This document shows, piece after piece, positions 4,816 through 12,921 of a DNA stretch of 14,559 nt. Origin of the DNA: Candidatus Omnitrophota bacterium (lineage in GTDB: Bacteria > Omnitrophota > Gorgyraeia > Gygaellales > Profunditerraquicolaceae); contig JACRHO010000099.1 of the NCBI GenBank assembly GCA_016212045.1, forward strand, positions 1 to 14,559, in the 5' to 3' direction. Position 1 is the first letter of the stretch. Every line of letters starts with the position of its first letter. Below the pieces are notes generated by a model, which saw nothing but the letters and a program-made list of their open reading frames with translations, made no database searches and had not been told where the DNA came from. The translations under genes and the position numbers were made by a program.

Positions 4816-7155
4816 TTACTTCAAAAACGGCAGGAGGCCCCCATGACCAATAATATTTATAGCTCCATTTATAAACTCATAGGCGCCTTCTTCTAAGATA
4901 AACTCCCCAAAAGCAGACAGATCAATGGGCGTTAAGGGATGATATAGGTAAACAGGGCCGCCGGGGATAAAGAAATTAAACTGAAATTGTCCGGACTGTT
5001 GGGAATCTGGCAATATTAATCTTATAACCGAACAATATGATAACTGAGAGTCGATATAATTTGACGCTGTTATGCTAAAAGTTACTGACCCTGAGTTTGT
5101 ATTGCCTGCCGAATCCTCGGCTGTGATAAGAATAAGATAGGCACCCGCGGCGCTATAAACACTACCACTGGTCGCCCCACCTATAACAGGATTTGAATCA
5201 AAATTATCTGAAACAGTATATGTGAGTGTTTGTGGCGTATTGTAAGTAGTACCATTTATGGGAGCAGTTATGGTAATAGTGGGCGCGGTGGCGTCTTGAG
5301 TAGAAGATACTGTGTCTGACCAAGCAGTTTGCTTCCATCCGCCGTCCCTTTCTGCTCGGACGCGATAATAGTAGATTTGTCCATCGGATAAACTAGTAAA
5401 ATCATAGTTAGTGCTGGAAGTAGTATACTCCTCTAAACCGCTGGTGAATGAACTGTCCCTGGCTCTTTGCACTCTATAACTAACTGCACTAGAAACACTG
5501 GTCCATGAGACAGCATTAGATGTACCCTGGGTATACGCAGGCTCTGCTGTCATCGTCGGTGGAGGAGGAGCATCCGTAAAGGTATTCACCGCATTTTTAG
5601 TCCCATCAGTAGCAGTTATAGTATAAGGACCGCCTAATAATGTCTGTGGCGCGTAAATAAAAACGAAATTACCCGAGGCATCGGTTTGCACAGTAACAGC
5701 CAAAACATTTCCATCAGGGCCAAGTATATTTATAGTTACTTGTTGATTAGGCAGGAAACCAGAACCAGTAATAACTGGCGTGCCGTCTGGCGGATAATCA
5801 GATCGATCAGTGCTAATAGTGGCGGGATTATCGCTAGTGTTAATTATTCTTAGCGGAGAATATCCCGGAGGAGCGCGACCATTCAATACTCCGTAAAAAC
5901 CTATTTGATCAAATTTGCCTATTAAAAATCCGGCATCGCCTATAAGACCGCCGCCAGAAAGGTCTATTAATGCATTATTATTTACTAATACTTTTCCATT
6001 GCCTCCAAAGGTAACTTTTCCGCCATTACCTACATTACCCAAGGCGCGGGCTTCGGTGGTGCTTCCTTCATCCAAAACTGTGGAGGTTTGCGAAACAATA
6101 CTCAGCTCACCAGCAGTTCCATTTTCCTGGGCATTAGCAGAAATATTTCCCTGTTGTAAAACAGTGGCTGCCTCAATGCTCACCCTTCCACCATCAGGCA
6201 GGTCCGGTGAACCGTCAGTAATTATTTCTCCCTTATTGATAAAGCCCGAATCTTTAACTTCAACCCTAACTTCTCCTGCCTCTATCTTACCTATATTATA
6301 TACTGGCGCGCCTTCAGCCACCAACTCTACCACCCCATGATGATTCACCAAGGACTCTGCCTGAATAATACCGGTGTTATTAATCGCGTAATCAAAAACA
6401 CTATTTAAAACCTTGGCATTTAAGATAACCTTGCCCCCACCTGCAGTAATCGCGCCGCTATTTTTAATTGCGCTGCCTATCTTCTCGCCCTCAGGCCCAA
6501 AGACCTCTTCTTTGACTGCATCATCAATCACCACAGAAATCTGGTTTAAGTCATCCAGGTCTAAGGTCACCTTTTCGCCTGCGGCCAAAACCACGGTGCC
6601 TAAATTTGCCTGGATAATTCCCTGATTCCCTACTGCCCCGGAAAGAAGACAGACATAGCCACCGGGCTGAGCAATAATCTTGCCTTGGTTGGTGATAAAG
6701 GCGCTTTTACCATCTTTAGAAAAATTATATCTACCCGCAAGAAAATCTTCGTTTGAAATGTCTAAAGTAGAAGCAACTAAGGCGGCAACATCAACGCGGC
6801 TATCCGGGCCAAACAAGACACCGTTAGGATTAACTATAAAAACTCTTCCATTTGCGGTAAGAGTGCCCATAATCGATGAGGGGTCCTGCCCGGTCACGCG
6901 GTTTAAAGCTATGGAAGATGCTGAAGGTTGGTAAAAATGCACTGCCTCCTGCTGGGCAATGTTAAAACTGTCATAATTAACAATCAGTTTATCTGAGGAG
7001 GTGTTTACGATTAGGGTGTCCGTAGTGCTACGGTCAAAAGTAGCAGAACCTAAAGCTACCTCTTCGCCTTCGGGTAGACCATAGGCAGAAAAGGTAAAGG
7101 CTAAGGTTAAAAACGCAGAAATAAAGATTAAATTATTTATTTTCTTGGAAGACAT
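4816..7155 (-). CDS. TpsA-type exoprotein: haemagglutinin N-domain with Ig/FN3 modules
   Basis: This 779-aa secreted protein is small for a TpsA. A signal peptide covers about residues 1-26 (hydrophobic 9-22, cleavage near AYG/LPEG). The TPS secretion domain follows, with the hallmark NPNGVLFGPDSRVDVAALVA (109-128) and STLDISNEDFLAGRYNF; this is the part recognised by a TpsB transporter. Residues of about 150-430 are glycine- and asparagine-rich short strands (NQGKIIAQPGG, NSGAITAGGGKV, NKGEIITDG), typical of a right-handed beta-helix. After that come an Ig-like segment (about 450-527), an FN3-like module (about 533-620, YYYRVRAERDGGWKQTAWSD) and a second Ig-like module (about 621-697, APTITITAPINGTTY). 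The last 80 residues match nothing I recognise. The two cysteines are 169 and 708. No clear Shine-Dalgarno precedes ATG. The tpsB gene lies 89 nt upstream, so the pair is a probable cognate. The likely role is a surface or released adhesin. Confidence 0.9.
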   Translation of the reverse strand: MSSKKINNLIFISAFLTLAFTFSAYGLPEGEEVALGSATFDRSTTDTLIVNTSSDKLIVNYDSFNIAQQEAVHFYQPSASSIALNRVTGQDPSSIMGTLTANGRVFIVNPNGVLFGPDSRVDVAALVASTLDISNEDFLAGRYNFSKDGKSAFITNQGKIIAQPGGYVCLLSGAVGNQGIIQANLGTVVLAAGEKVTLDLDDLNQISVVIDDAVKEEVFGPEGEKIGSAIKNSGAITAGGGKVILNAKVLNSVFDYAINNTGIIQAESLVNHHGVVELVAEGAPVYNIGKIEAGEVRVEVKDSGFINKGEIITDGSPDLPDGGRVSIEAATVLQQGNISANAQENGTAGELSIVSQTSTVLDEGSTTEARALGNVGNGGKVTFGGNGKVLVNNNALIDLSGGGLIGDAGFLIGKFDQIGFYGVLNGRAPPGYSPLRIINTSDNPATISTDRSDYPPDGTPVITGSGFLPNQQVTINILGPDGNVLAVTVQTDASGNFVFIYAPQTLLGGPYTITATDGTKNAVNTFTDAPPPPTMTAEPAYTQGTSNAVSWTSVSSAVSYRVQRARDSSFTSGLEEYTTSSTNYDFTSLSDGQIYYYRVRAERDGGWKQTAWSDTVSSTQDATAPTITITAPINGTTYNTPQTLTYTVSDNFDSNPVIGGATSGSVYSAAGAYLILITAEDSAGNTNSGSVTFSITASNYIDSQLSYCSVIRLILPDSQQSGQFQFNFFIPGGPVYLYHPLTPIDLSAFGEFILEEGAYEFINGAINIIGHGGLLPFLK

Positions 7156-7244
7156 AAAGATTTTTTCAGTTTGACCCCAAGCTTACTTATTCATTTTATT
7201 GAAGTTACATCTTTTTTGCCTTTGTCAAAGTATTCTTTTTGCTT

Positions 7245-8960
7245 TTAAAAACTCTTGGAGACCTCAAACCAGGGATGAAGATGATTTTCGTCAGAAGGCG
7301 TCTTATCCAGCGGCCAGGCAAAATCAATCCGCAAAGCAAAATCTTCCGGAAGATTAAAACGGATACCGCAGCCCGTGCCCCTTAATGTCTTATATTTCTC
7401 CTCTCCGGCCTGCGGCCGGCGCAGGCGCACATTTCCCCAGTCATAAAAAGTAACAATTCTTAATGCGTCGTATAACTTTGCCTTTGAAAAAGGAACTTTT
7501 ATATCTTTAGGAAGCGGATAAACCGGAAATGACCACTCCCAAGTAGAAGCATAACCTTCATCGCCCACATATTCTGCCGGAGGATACCCCCGCACATTGC
7601 TGATTCCCCCTAATTGAAACTGCTCTGCCGCAGTGAGGATATAAGGTGAAATTTGAATTTGATTTTTCCATAACAAACTGGAGGAGAGGGGCATCTTTTG
7701 TAATCTAAAAAGATTAATTGTATCTTTGACAAACTTTCCTCCTGAACCGCTGCGGCTGGCATGGGAGTCCTCTCTCTCTAATCCGCCCATAATCTCAGGG
7801 ATACCAAAATCAATTTCATTGGTGAAAATTGTCCTGCCCCAGATATCTGAAGCATCTAAATCCAGACCTACCTTTATTACCCTTAACCTATCGCGGCTAG
7901 TGACATTGCCTAATTGAAAATTAAAAATATCCTTGTAGTCAAAACCAAGATTTAAACTTAAATCTATATTATCAGTATCAAATAAATCTTGATTTAAATA
8001 AAAACCGTAAAGCTCGCTTTTGCCGCGGGCATCCAGGTCTTTATATTCTTTGCCTAAGTCTAATTTTGTGCGTGCGGCAAAAAAACCTAATTCTGTCTTA
8101 TCGCTAACGGGGAATAAATAACGCAAGGAACTCAGGCGGTAAGTATCGGCTTCGGCAATTTGATATTGCAGAGTAAAAATATCATCAAATCCTAAAAGAT
8201 TATTATGGGTAAGAGTAGCCTGATAACGGTCTTTCTCAATGTAGCGCGAACCAAAGTTATCCCACTTCAAGCCCAGATGTATAGGTAAGCGATCTTTAAC
8301 CTCTAAAATAAGGTCAGTGGTCCCCGCTTCTTTTCCCGGAGCAAAAACCGCGCGGGCATTCCTGTCCGGATGCTGGTTTATTTTGCTGAGGTCTCTGCGT
8401 AATTCATTATAATCAAAAGGTTCGCCCTTTGTTAAGGTAATCTTTCCCTTAATTAATGCGGCCTTAAAATAACGGTTGACCTTGACCTCTAAATCGCCCA
8501 TCCGGCCTTCCACGACTCTAATCTCTAAGATATTGCCTTCAATCTTTTGCGGCGGCAGATAAGCCCGGGAGGTAACGTAGCCTTTTTTTCGGTAGGTATC
8601 GGTAATCAAATCCGCGGCCTTCTGCATTTCTTTTAGTTTGAGTTCTTTGTTTTGAAATTCGGAGATGGTATCGTTAATTTCCTTTTCGGGAATGAGGGTT
8701 GCGCCTGTAACATTAATTTTTTGAATAAGAATTTTTTCTTCAGTTTTGGGCGGGGCTATCTCTGGGGGTGACTTTTCTTCTACCTGCGGGGCTTCTTTTT
8801 TTTCTTCAATCTTTCCTCTGAGTTTTTCTTCCTCTTCCTGCAGTTGGCGCGTCCTCTCCTGGCCGCTTATTTCCTGCTCAGGAAGAGGCGCAGCCAAAGA
8901 AAAAGTGACTAAAAAGAATACTAACGCCAGTAATAAAAAAAACGATTTTCTTATCACCAT
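7245..8960 (-). CDS. TpsB outer-membrane transporter (FhaC/ShlB/HecB family)
   Basis: This 571-aa protein should export the neighbouring TpsA across the outer membrane. It has a signal peptide (about 1-24, ending SLAA), then a charged E/K/R-rich helix and a proline-rich linker (about 31-76) that correspond to the plug helix region of FhaC. POTRA 1 is at about 77-151 (INVTGATLIPEKEI through ILEIRVVEG) and POTRA 2 at about 153-224, followed by the 16-strand barrel. The loop motif V456-R-G-Y459 sits in QLGGISNVRGYPPAEY and the strand motif TFYDWGNV at 504-511. The chain ends in SKSF with the terminal phenylalanine of outer-membrane barrels. Its length is normal for the family. ATG 8958-8960 lies within the stop region of the upstream POTRA gene (ATGGTGA), so translation is probably coupled. 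No independent Shine-Dalgarno is evident. Confidence 0.94.
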   Translation of the reverse strand: MVIRKSFFLLLALVFFLVTFSLAAPLPEQEISGQERTRQLQEEEEKLRGKIEEKKEAPQVEEKSPPEIAPPKTEEKILIQKINVTGATLIPEKEINDTISEFQNKELKLKEMQKAADLITDTYRKKGYVTSRAYLPPQKIEGNILEIRVVEGRMGDLEVKVNRYFKAALIKGKITLTKGEPFDYNELRRDLSKINQHPDRNARAVFAPGKEAGTTDLILEVKDRLPIHLGLKWDNFGSRYIEKDRYQATLTHNNLLGFDDIFTLQYQIAEADTYRLSSLRYLFPVSDKTELGFFAARTKLDLGKEYKDLDARGKSELYGFYLNQDLFDTDNIDLSLNLGFDYKDIFNFQLGNVTSRDRLRVIKVGLDLDASDIWGRTIFTNEIDFGIPEIMGGLEREDSHASRSGSGGKFVKDTINLFRLQKMPLSSSLLWKNQIQISPYILTAAEQFQLGGISNVRGYPPAEYVGDEGYASTWEWSFPVYPLPKDIKVPFSKAKLYDALRIVTFYDWGNVRLRRPQAGEEKYKTLRGTGCGIRFNLPEDFALRIDFAWPLDKTPSDENHLHPWFEVSKSF

Positions 8961-9412
8961 GATAATGAGGCTATTTTAAAGGTAAAACTCATCTTGGTCT
9001 TGCCCCTCTCTTTCTCCTCTTCTTTCTCTTCTATTATAATTTTCAGGCGATTTTTATTAATCTGATAGGAAATACTGGCTATTCGTTCAGCATAGCCTTC
9101 TTCTTTGTATCTGGTGGCGATTAAATCTAATATTGCCTGAATCTCAGCTTGAGTAAGCCATCTATTTTTAAAAGGCAGGAGTATTTCTTTTATTTTGTCT
9201 TCGCTGATTAAGGTAGCGCCGCTAAAAGTTATCTTCTTGATAAATACCTTCTCTCCTCTTTCCAGGCGTTCTCTTAAAACCCTCTCTTTTTCTAAAATCT
9301 CCTGTGACCTTTCTATCTGGCCTAGTGTTTGCGTCTGGGCAAAAGATAAATTAAAAAAACTTAAAACAAAAAATAAAACAAAAATAGTTAATTTCTGCAC
9401 CGGGTCTGTCAT
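8954..9412 (-). CDS. Small secreted stand-alone POTRA-domain protein
   Basis: This 152-aa protein has a signal peptide (about 1-25, ending LSFAQ), a charged helix (about 33-54, ERSQEILEKERVLRERLERG) and one POTRA domain (about 57-129). It then stops after a charged tail (EEKEEEKERGKTK) and a short FTFKIASLSW end. There is no barrel. The POTRA resembles that of the next gene, TpsB: both read (I/K)KI then GATLI, an acidic turn, a DLI helix, Y and a K/E-rich GY turn. By eye about 23 of the first 54 aligned positions are identical. Even the preceding E/R/K helix is shared. It should be periplasmic. It could be a partner that binds TpsB or the TpsA substrate, or a relic of a duplicated tpsB that lost its barrel. 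The frame is intact and tightly coupled on both sides (3 nt after dnaE, 7-nt overlap with tpsB), which favours a maintained gene. Confidence 0.8.
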   Translation of the reverse strand: MTDPVQKLTIFVLFFVLSFFNLSFAQTQTLGQIERSQEILEKERVLRERLERGEKVFIKKITFSGATLISEDKIKEILLPFKNRWLTQAEIQAILDLIATRYKEEGYAERIASISYQINKNRLKIIIEEKEEEKERGKTKMSFTFKIASLSW

Positions 9413-9415
9413 ATT

Positions 9416-12400
9416 CTAAATTACCAGCGTTAACCGTTCCTCACCCAGGAGGTTTTCGATATCCTGGATTAAACTCTCGCAAGGCTCTACAAAAAGCGCA
9501 TCTCCGACCACTAATTGCACGCGCGAGCGGGCCTGCGCCTCTAAATGCAGGTATATCGGAACCCTGCCGTGAGAAGAAAGCAGCAACCCTTTTAGGCTCT
9601 CAAAGACATTCTCGCGTATGCCCGAAAGGTTAATATTCACCGCGCTGATTAATTTATAGATTTCATCAACAGGAATTAAATCATTAAGAATAATTTTAGG
9701 AGTATCTTCTCTTAAATTCAGCCTTCCCCTTACCAGGGCAACGGTATTAGGCAGGATATAGCGGCTGACTTTTTGAAAGGCCAGGGGAAAAACTAAAACC
9801 TCCACTATCCCGCCTAAATCCTCTAATTTTAAAATTGCCATTTTTTCCTGCTTCTGCCGGGTAGTGGTGTGTTTGATTTTAGCAATTAAACCAACAATTT
9901 TTACCTCTTCGGCGTCAGTATGTTTATTTAACTCGGCAATGGAAGTAGAGGTAAAGCGTTTTAATTGCTGGGCATAGCGCGCCAGGGGATGGCCGCTGAC
10001 ATAAAAACCAAGCATCTCTTTTTCAAAGGAAAGTAACTGCGGCTCTGGCCATTCTTTTACTGGCGTTAAGTTAGCCGCCATATCTTTAAAACCATTTTCT
10101 TTACCGGTTAATCCTATTTCAAAAAAGGAGAGTTGACCTTTGGCCTTTTCCCGCTGAGTGCGGCTGGCTGCCTCTAAGATATTTTGTAAGTTCGCTACCA
10201 TCTGCGCCCGGGGCATCAGAAAACTATCCAATGCCCCGCATTTAATTAAACTCTCTAAGACCTTGCGGTTCACTAATCTTGAATCGATGCGCTGACAGAG
10301 GTCTTCTAATGAAATGAACCCCGTTAGAGAATTCTCTTTACTGGAATTAACCTTCTCTAACGGGGCAAGTCTCTTTTTGCTTCTCGCCTGAATAATAGAT
10401 TCTACTGCCCCCCGGCCCACATTCTTTACTGCCAAAAGCCCAAACCTGATGGTGTCTTTATCTACCACTTTAAATAAGGCCTCGCTCTCATTTATATCTG
10501 GCGGCAAGACCTTAATGCCCATATGCGTGGCCTCATTCACATACTCTACGATTTTATCGGTATTATCGCGCTCAGAAGTCAAAAGCGCGCTCATAAATTC
10601 CACCGGATAATTGGCCTTTAAATAGGCGGTGCGATATGAAATCATGGCATAGGCAGCGCTGTGGCTACGATTAAAACCATAACCGGAAAAATACTCAATC
10701 TGGTCAAATATTTTATTGGCCACGCTTTCGCTAATATCATTCTTAATGCAACCAAAAACAAAATTCTTTCTCTGCCGCTCCATTACCTCAGGGATTTTTT
10801 TACTCATTGCCCGACGCAGCAAATCTGCCTGCGCTAAGCTAAAACCGGCAAGACTGGAGGCAATCTGCATAATCTGCTCCTGATAAACCATTATCCCATA
10901 GGTTGGTTTTAAAATGGGTTCTAGTCTTTTATGGTCGTATTTTATGGGAACACGGTTGTGTTTGCGCTGCATAAAATCATCCAACATCCCTGAGCCAATG
11001 GGCCCAGGCCGGTATAATGCCAGAAGGGCAATTAAATCCTCAAAACGCCCTGGCTCAAGTTTTCTTAATAAGTCCCGCATCCCGGAACTCTCTACCTGAA
11101 AGACGCCAATAGTCTGCGCCGAACAGAGAAGTTTATAAGTCTGGGGGTCATCTAAAGGTATGTTTTCTATATCAATATCTTTACTTTCTGTTTCTTTAAT
11201 CAAATTTAGCGTCTGGTCAATCACGGTCAGGGTGCGTAAGCCCAGGAAATCAACCTTTAATAAACCAATCTTCTCCAGAATCCCCATACTGTAACCAGTA
11301 GTGACCTGATCATCGGCGCTTTTAAATAAAGGCATATAATTATCTAATGGCTTGTCAGCAATCACGACGCCGGCAGCATGGATAGAGGCATGGCGATTTA
11401 GCCCTTCCAAGGATAAGGCGGTATCCACTAAGCGTGTTATTTGCGGATCATTTTTATAGAGGGCGCTTAATTCACTTTCGTTCTCCAAGGCATCTTTCAA
11501 CGTAATGCTGGGGTCAGGCGGGATCATTTTGGCAATGCGGTCCACATCAGCATAACTTATCCCCATCACCCTGCCCACATCCCGCACCACTGCCCGCGCC
11601 TGCATTGTCCCAAAGGTAATAATCTGGGCGACGTTCTCCTGGCCATATTTTCTGGTGACATAATCAATCACTTCCTGCCTTCTCTCGTAACAGAAATCTA
11701 TATCTATATCGGGCAGGCCCAGGCGCTCGGGGTTTAAAAATCTCTCAAATAATAATCCGTACTTTAAAGGGTCAATGTCGGTGATACCTAATAAATAACT
11801 GACTAAGCTACCAGCGGCGCTTCCCCGGCCAGGACCCACAGAAATCCCCTGGCTTTTGGCATAATGGATAAAATCCCAGACAATTAAGAAGTAACTCAAA
11901 AATCCCATATCTTTGATAATCTTTAATTCGTGCTCTAACCGCTCTTGGATGATTGGCGTCTCTTCAGGGAATCTTTTTTTCAGGCCCTGGATACAGAGTT
12001 CCTTTAAGAATTCTTCTTTAGTTTTACCTGCAGGTGGGTCGTATCTTGGCAGATGTATGGCAGAGAAATCTAATTCTAAATTGCAGCGCTGGGCTATCTC
12101 TAAGGTGTTCGTCACTGCCTCAGGCGTCTCTTTAAAAAGTTCCTGCATCTCCTGGGGAGACTTAAAATAAAATTCATCCGTTTGGAAACGTAGGCGGTTA
12201 GGGTCATCCAGGGTAGTCTGGGTCTGAATGCACAACAAGGCCTCGTGGCTGCGGGCCTTGTCTTTAGTAAGATAATGCACATCATTGGTGGCTACCAGTG
12301 GAATCTTTAATTCTTTAGAGATTCTGATTAAGCCATCATTGACTATTTTTTGCTCGGGGATAAGATTTTCCTGGATTTCCAAATAGAAATTCTCCTTGCC

Positions 12401-12907
12401 CAGAATATTTAAAAAATCATCGGCAACTTTTAGGGCATCATTGAAGCGTTTCTCTTTTAATAATACCGGAATCTCTCCTTTAAGGCAGGCAGTCAAGCCA
12501 ATCAGGCCTTTAGAGTATTTACTTAAGACTTCTTTATCAATTCTGGGCCGATAATAAAATCCTTCCAGGTAACCAATGGAAACTAATTTCATTAAGTTCT
12601 GGTAGCCGGTTTCATCTTTGGCTAATAAAATAAAGTGATATGAAGCCTCATCAATGCCTGATGAGGTCTTATCCAGCCGGCTTGCCGGCGCAAGATAAAC
12701 CTCACAGCCAATAATGGGCTTGATGCCGGCATGTTGCGCCTCTAAATAAAAATCTATCGCCCCAAAGAGATTGCCGTGGTCAGTAATCGCCAAGGAAGCC
12801 ATTTTATACTGATTGGCTAAGGCTAATAATTCTGGCAGGCGGCAGGCGCCGTCAAGGAGGCTGTATTGGGTGTGCAGATGAAGGTGAATGAATTCGCTTC
12901 GGGGCAT
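9416..12907 (-). CDS. dnaE: DNA polymerase III alpha subunit
   Basis: This is the replicative polymerase catalytic subunit, of full length (1163 aa from the chosen start; residues here count from the upstream TTG, so subtract 6). The PHP domain comes first: HLHLH (14-18), ITDHG (47-51), E75, H97, C147, E183 and NDVHY (214-218). The polymerase core has GPGRGSAAGSLVSY (364-377), catalytic aspartates in PDIDIDFCYERR (D406, D408) and a third in LLKVDFLGLRTLTVID (D559). The C-terminal OB fold is at about 985-1050 (VKIVGLIAKIKHTT). The PHP metal ligands look complete, as in polymerases with PHP proofreading, whereas the E. coli domain is degenerate. An upstream TTG at 12923-12925 could add six residues but would overlap guaA. 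ATG 12905-12907, 4 nt after the guaA stop, is preferred, though neither has a strong Shine-Dalgarno. Confidence 0.96.
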   Translation of the reverse strand: MPRSEFIHLHLHTQYSLLDGACRLPELLALANQYKMASLAITDHGNLFGAIDFYLEAQHAGIKPIIGCEVYLAPASRLDKTSSGIDEASYHFILLAKDETGYQNLMKLVSIGYLEGFYYRPRIDKEVLSKYSKGLIGLTACLKGEIPVLLKEKRFNDALKVADDFLNILGKENFYLEIQENLIPEQKIVNDGLIRISKELKIPLVATNDVHYLTKDKARSHEALLCIQTQTTLDDPNRLRFQTDEFYFKSPQEMQELFKETPEAVTNTLEIAQRCNLELDFSAIHLPRYDPPAGKTKEEFLKELCIQGLKKRFPEETPIIQERLEHELKIIKDMGFLSYFLIVWDFIHYAKSQGISVGPGRGSAAGSLVSYLLGITDIDPLKYGLLFERFLNPERLGLPDIDIDFCYERRQEVIDYVTRKYGQENVAQIITFGTMQARAVVRDVGRVMGISYADVDRIAKMIPPDPSITLKDALENESELSALYKNDPQITRLVDTALSLEGLNRHASIHAAGVVIADKPLDNYMPLFKSADDQVTTGYSMGILEKIGLLKVDFLGLRTLTVIDQTLNLIKETESKDIDIENIPLDDPQTYKLLCSAQTIGVFQVESSGMRDLLRKLEPGRFEDLIALLALYRPGPIGSGMLDDFMQRKHNRVPIKYDHKRLEPILKPTYGIMVYQEQIMQIASSLAGFSLAQADLLRRAMSKKIPEVMERQRKNFVFGCIKNDISESVANKIFDQIEYFSGYGFNRSHSAAYAMISYRTAYLKANYPVEFMSALLTSERDNTDKIVEYVNEATHMGIKVLPPDINESEALFKVVDKDTIRFGLLAVKNVGRGAVESIIQARSKKRLAPLEKVNSSKENSLTGFISLEDLCQRIDSRLVNRKVLESLIKCGALDSFLMPRAQMVANLQNILEAASRTQREKAKGQLSFFEIGLTGKENGFKDMAANLTPVKEWPEPQLLSFEKEMLGFYVSGHPLARYAQQLKRFTSTSIAELNKHTDAEEVKIVGLIAKIKHTTTRQKQEKMAILKLEDLGGIVEVLVFPLAFQKVSRYILPNTVALVRGRLNLREDTPKIILNDLIPVDEIYKLISAVNINLSGIRENVFESLKGLLLSSHGRVPIYLHLEAQARSRVQLVVGDALFVEPCESLIQDIENLLGEERLTLVI

Positions 12908-12921
12908 GGGATTATTCCCAT
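12905..12921 (-). other. Small hairpin spanning the guaA stop and dnaE start
   Basis: The minus strand reads ATGGGA, ATAA, TCCCAT: a perfect 6-bp inverted repeat with a 4-base loop. It contains the guaA stop codon TAA in its loop side and the dnaE ATG at its end. It could modulate re-initiation between the two coupled genes, but a 6-bp palindrome can also arise by chance. Confidence 0.35.

Noticed and set aside
5915..6934. Several plus-strand open frames antisense to tpsA
   Set aside because: They are proline/serine-rich mirror frames of a real secreted protein, with no family resemblance or start signals.
7190..7228. TTGACA at 7223-7228 (minus strand) as a promoter for tpsA
   Set aside because: The -35 match is exact, but spacings of 16-18 bp give AACTTC, ACTTCA or CTTCAA, poor -10 boxes. 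A separate tpsA promoter remains possible but is not supported.
8954..9412. The small POTRA gene as a simple frameshifted N-terminus of the downstream tpsB
   Set aside because: tpsB has its own signal peptide, linker and both POTRA domains, so it is complete without the upstream gene.
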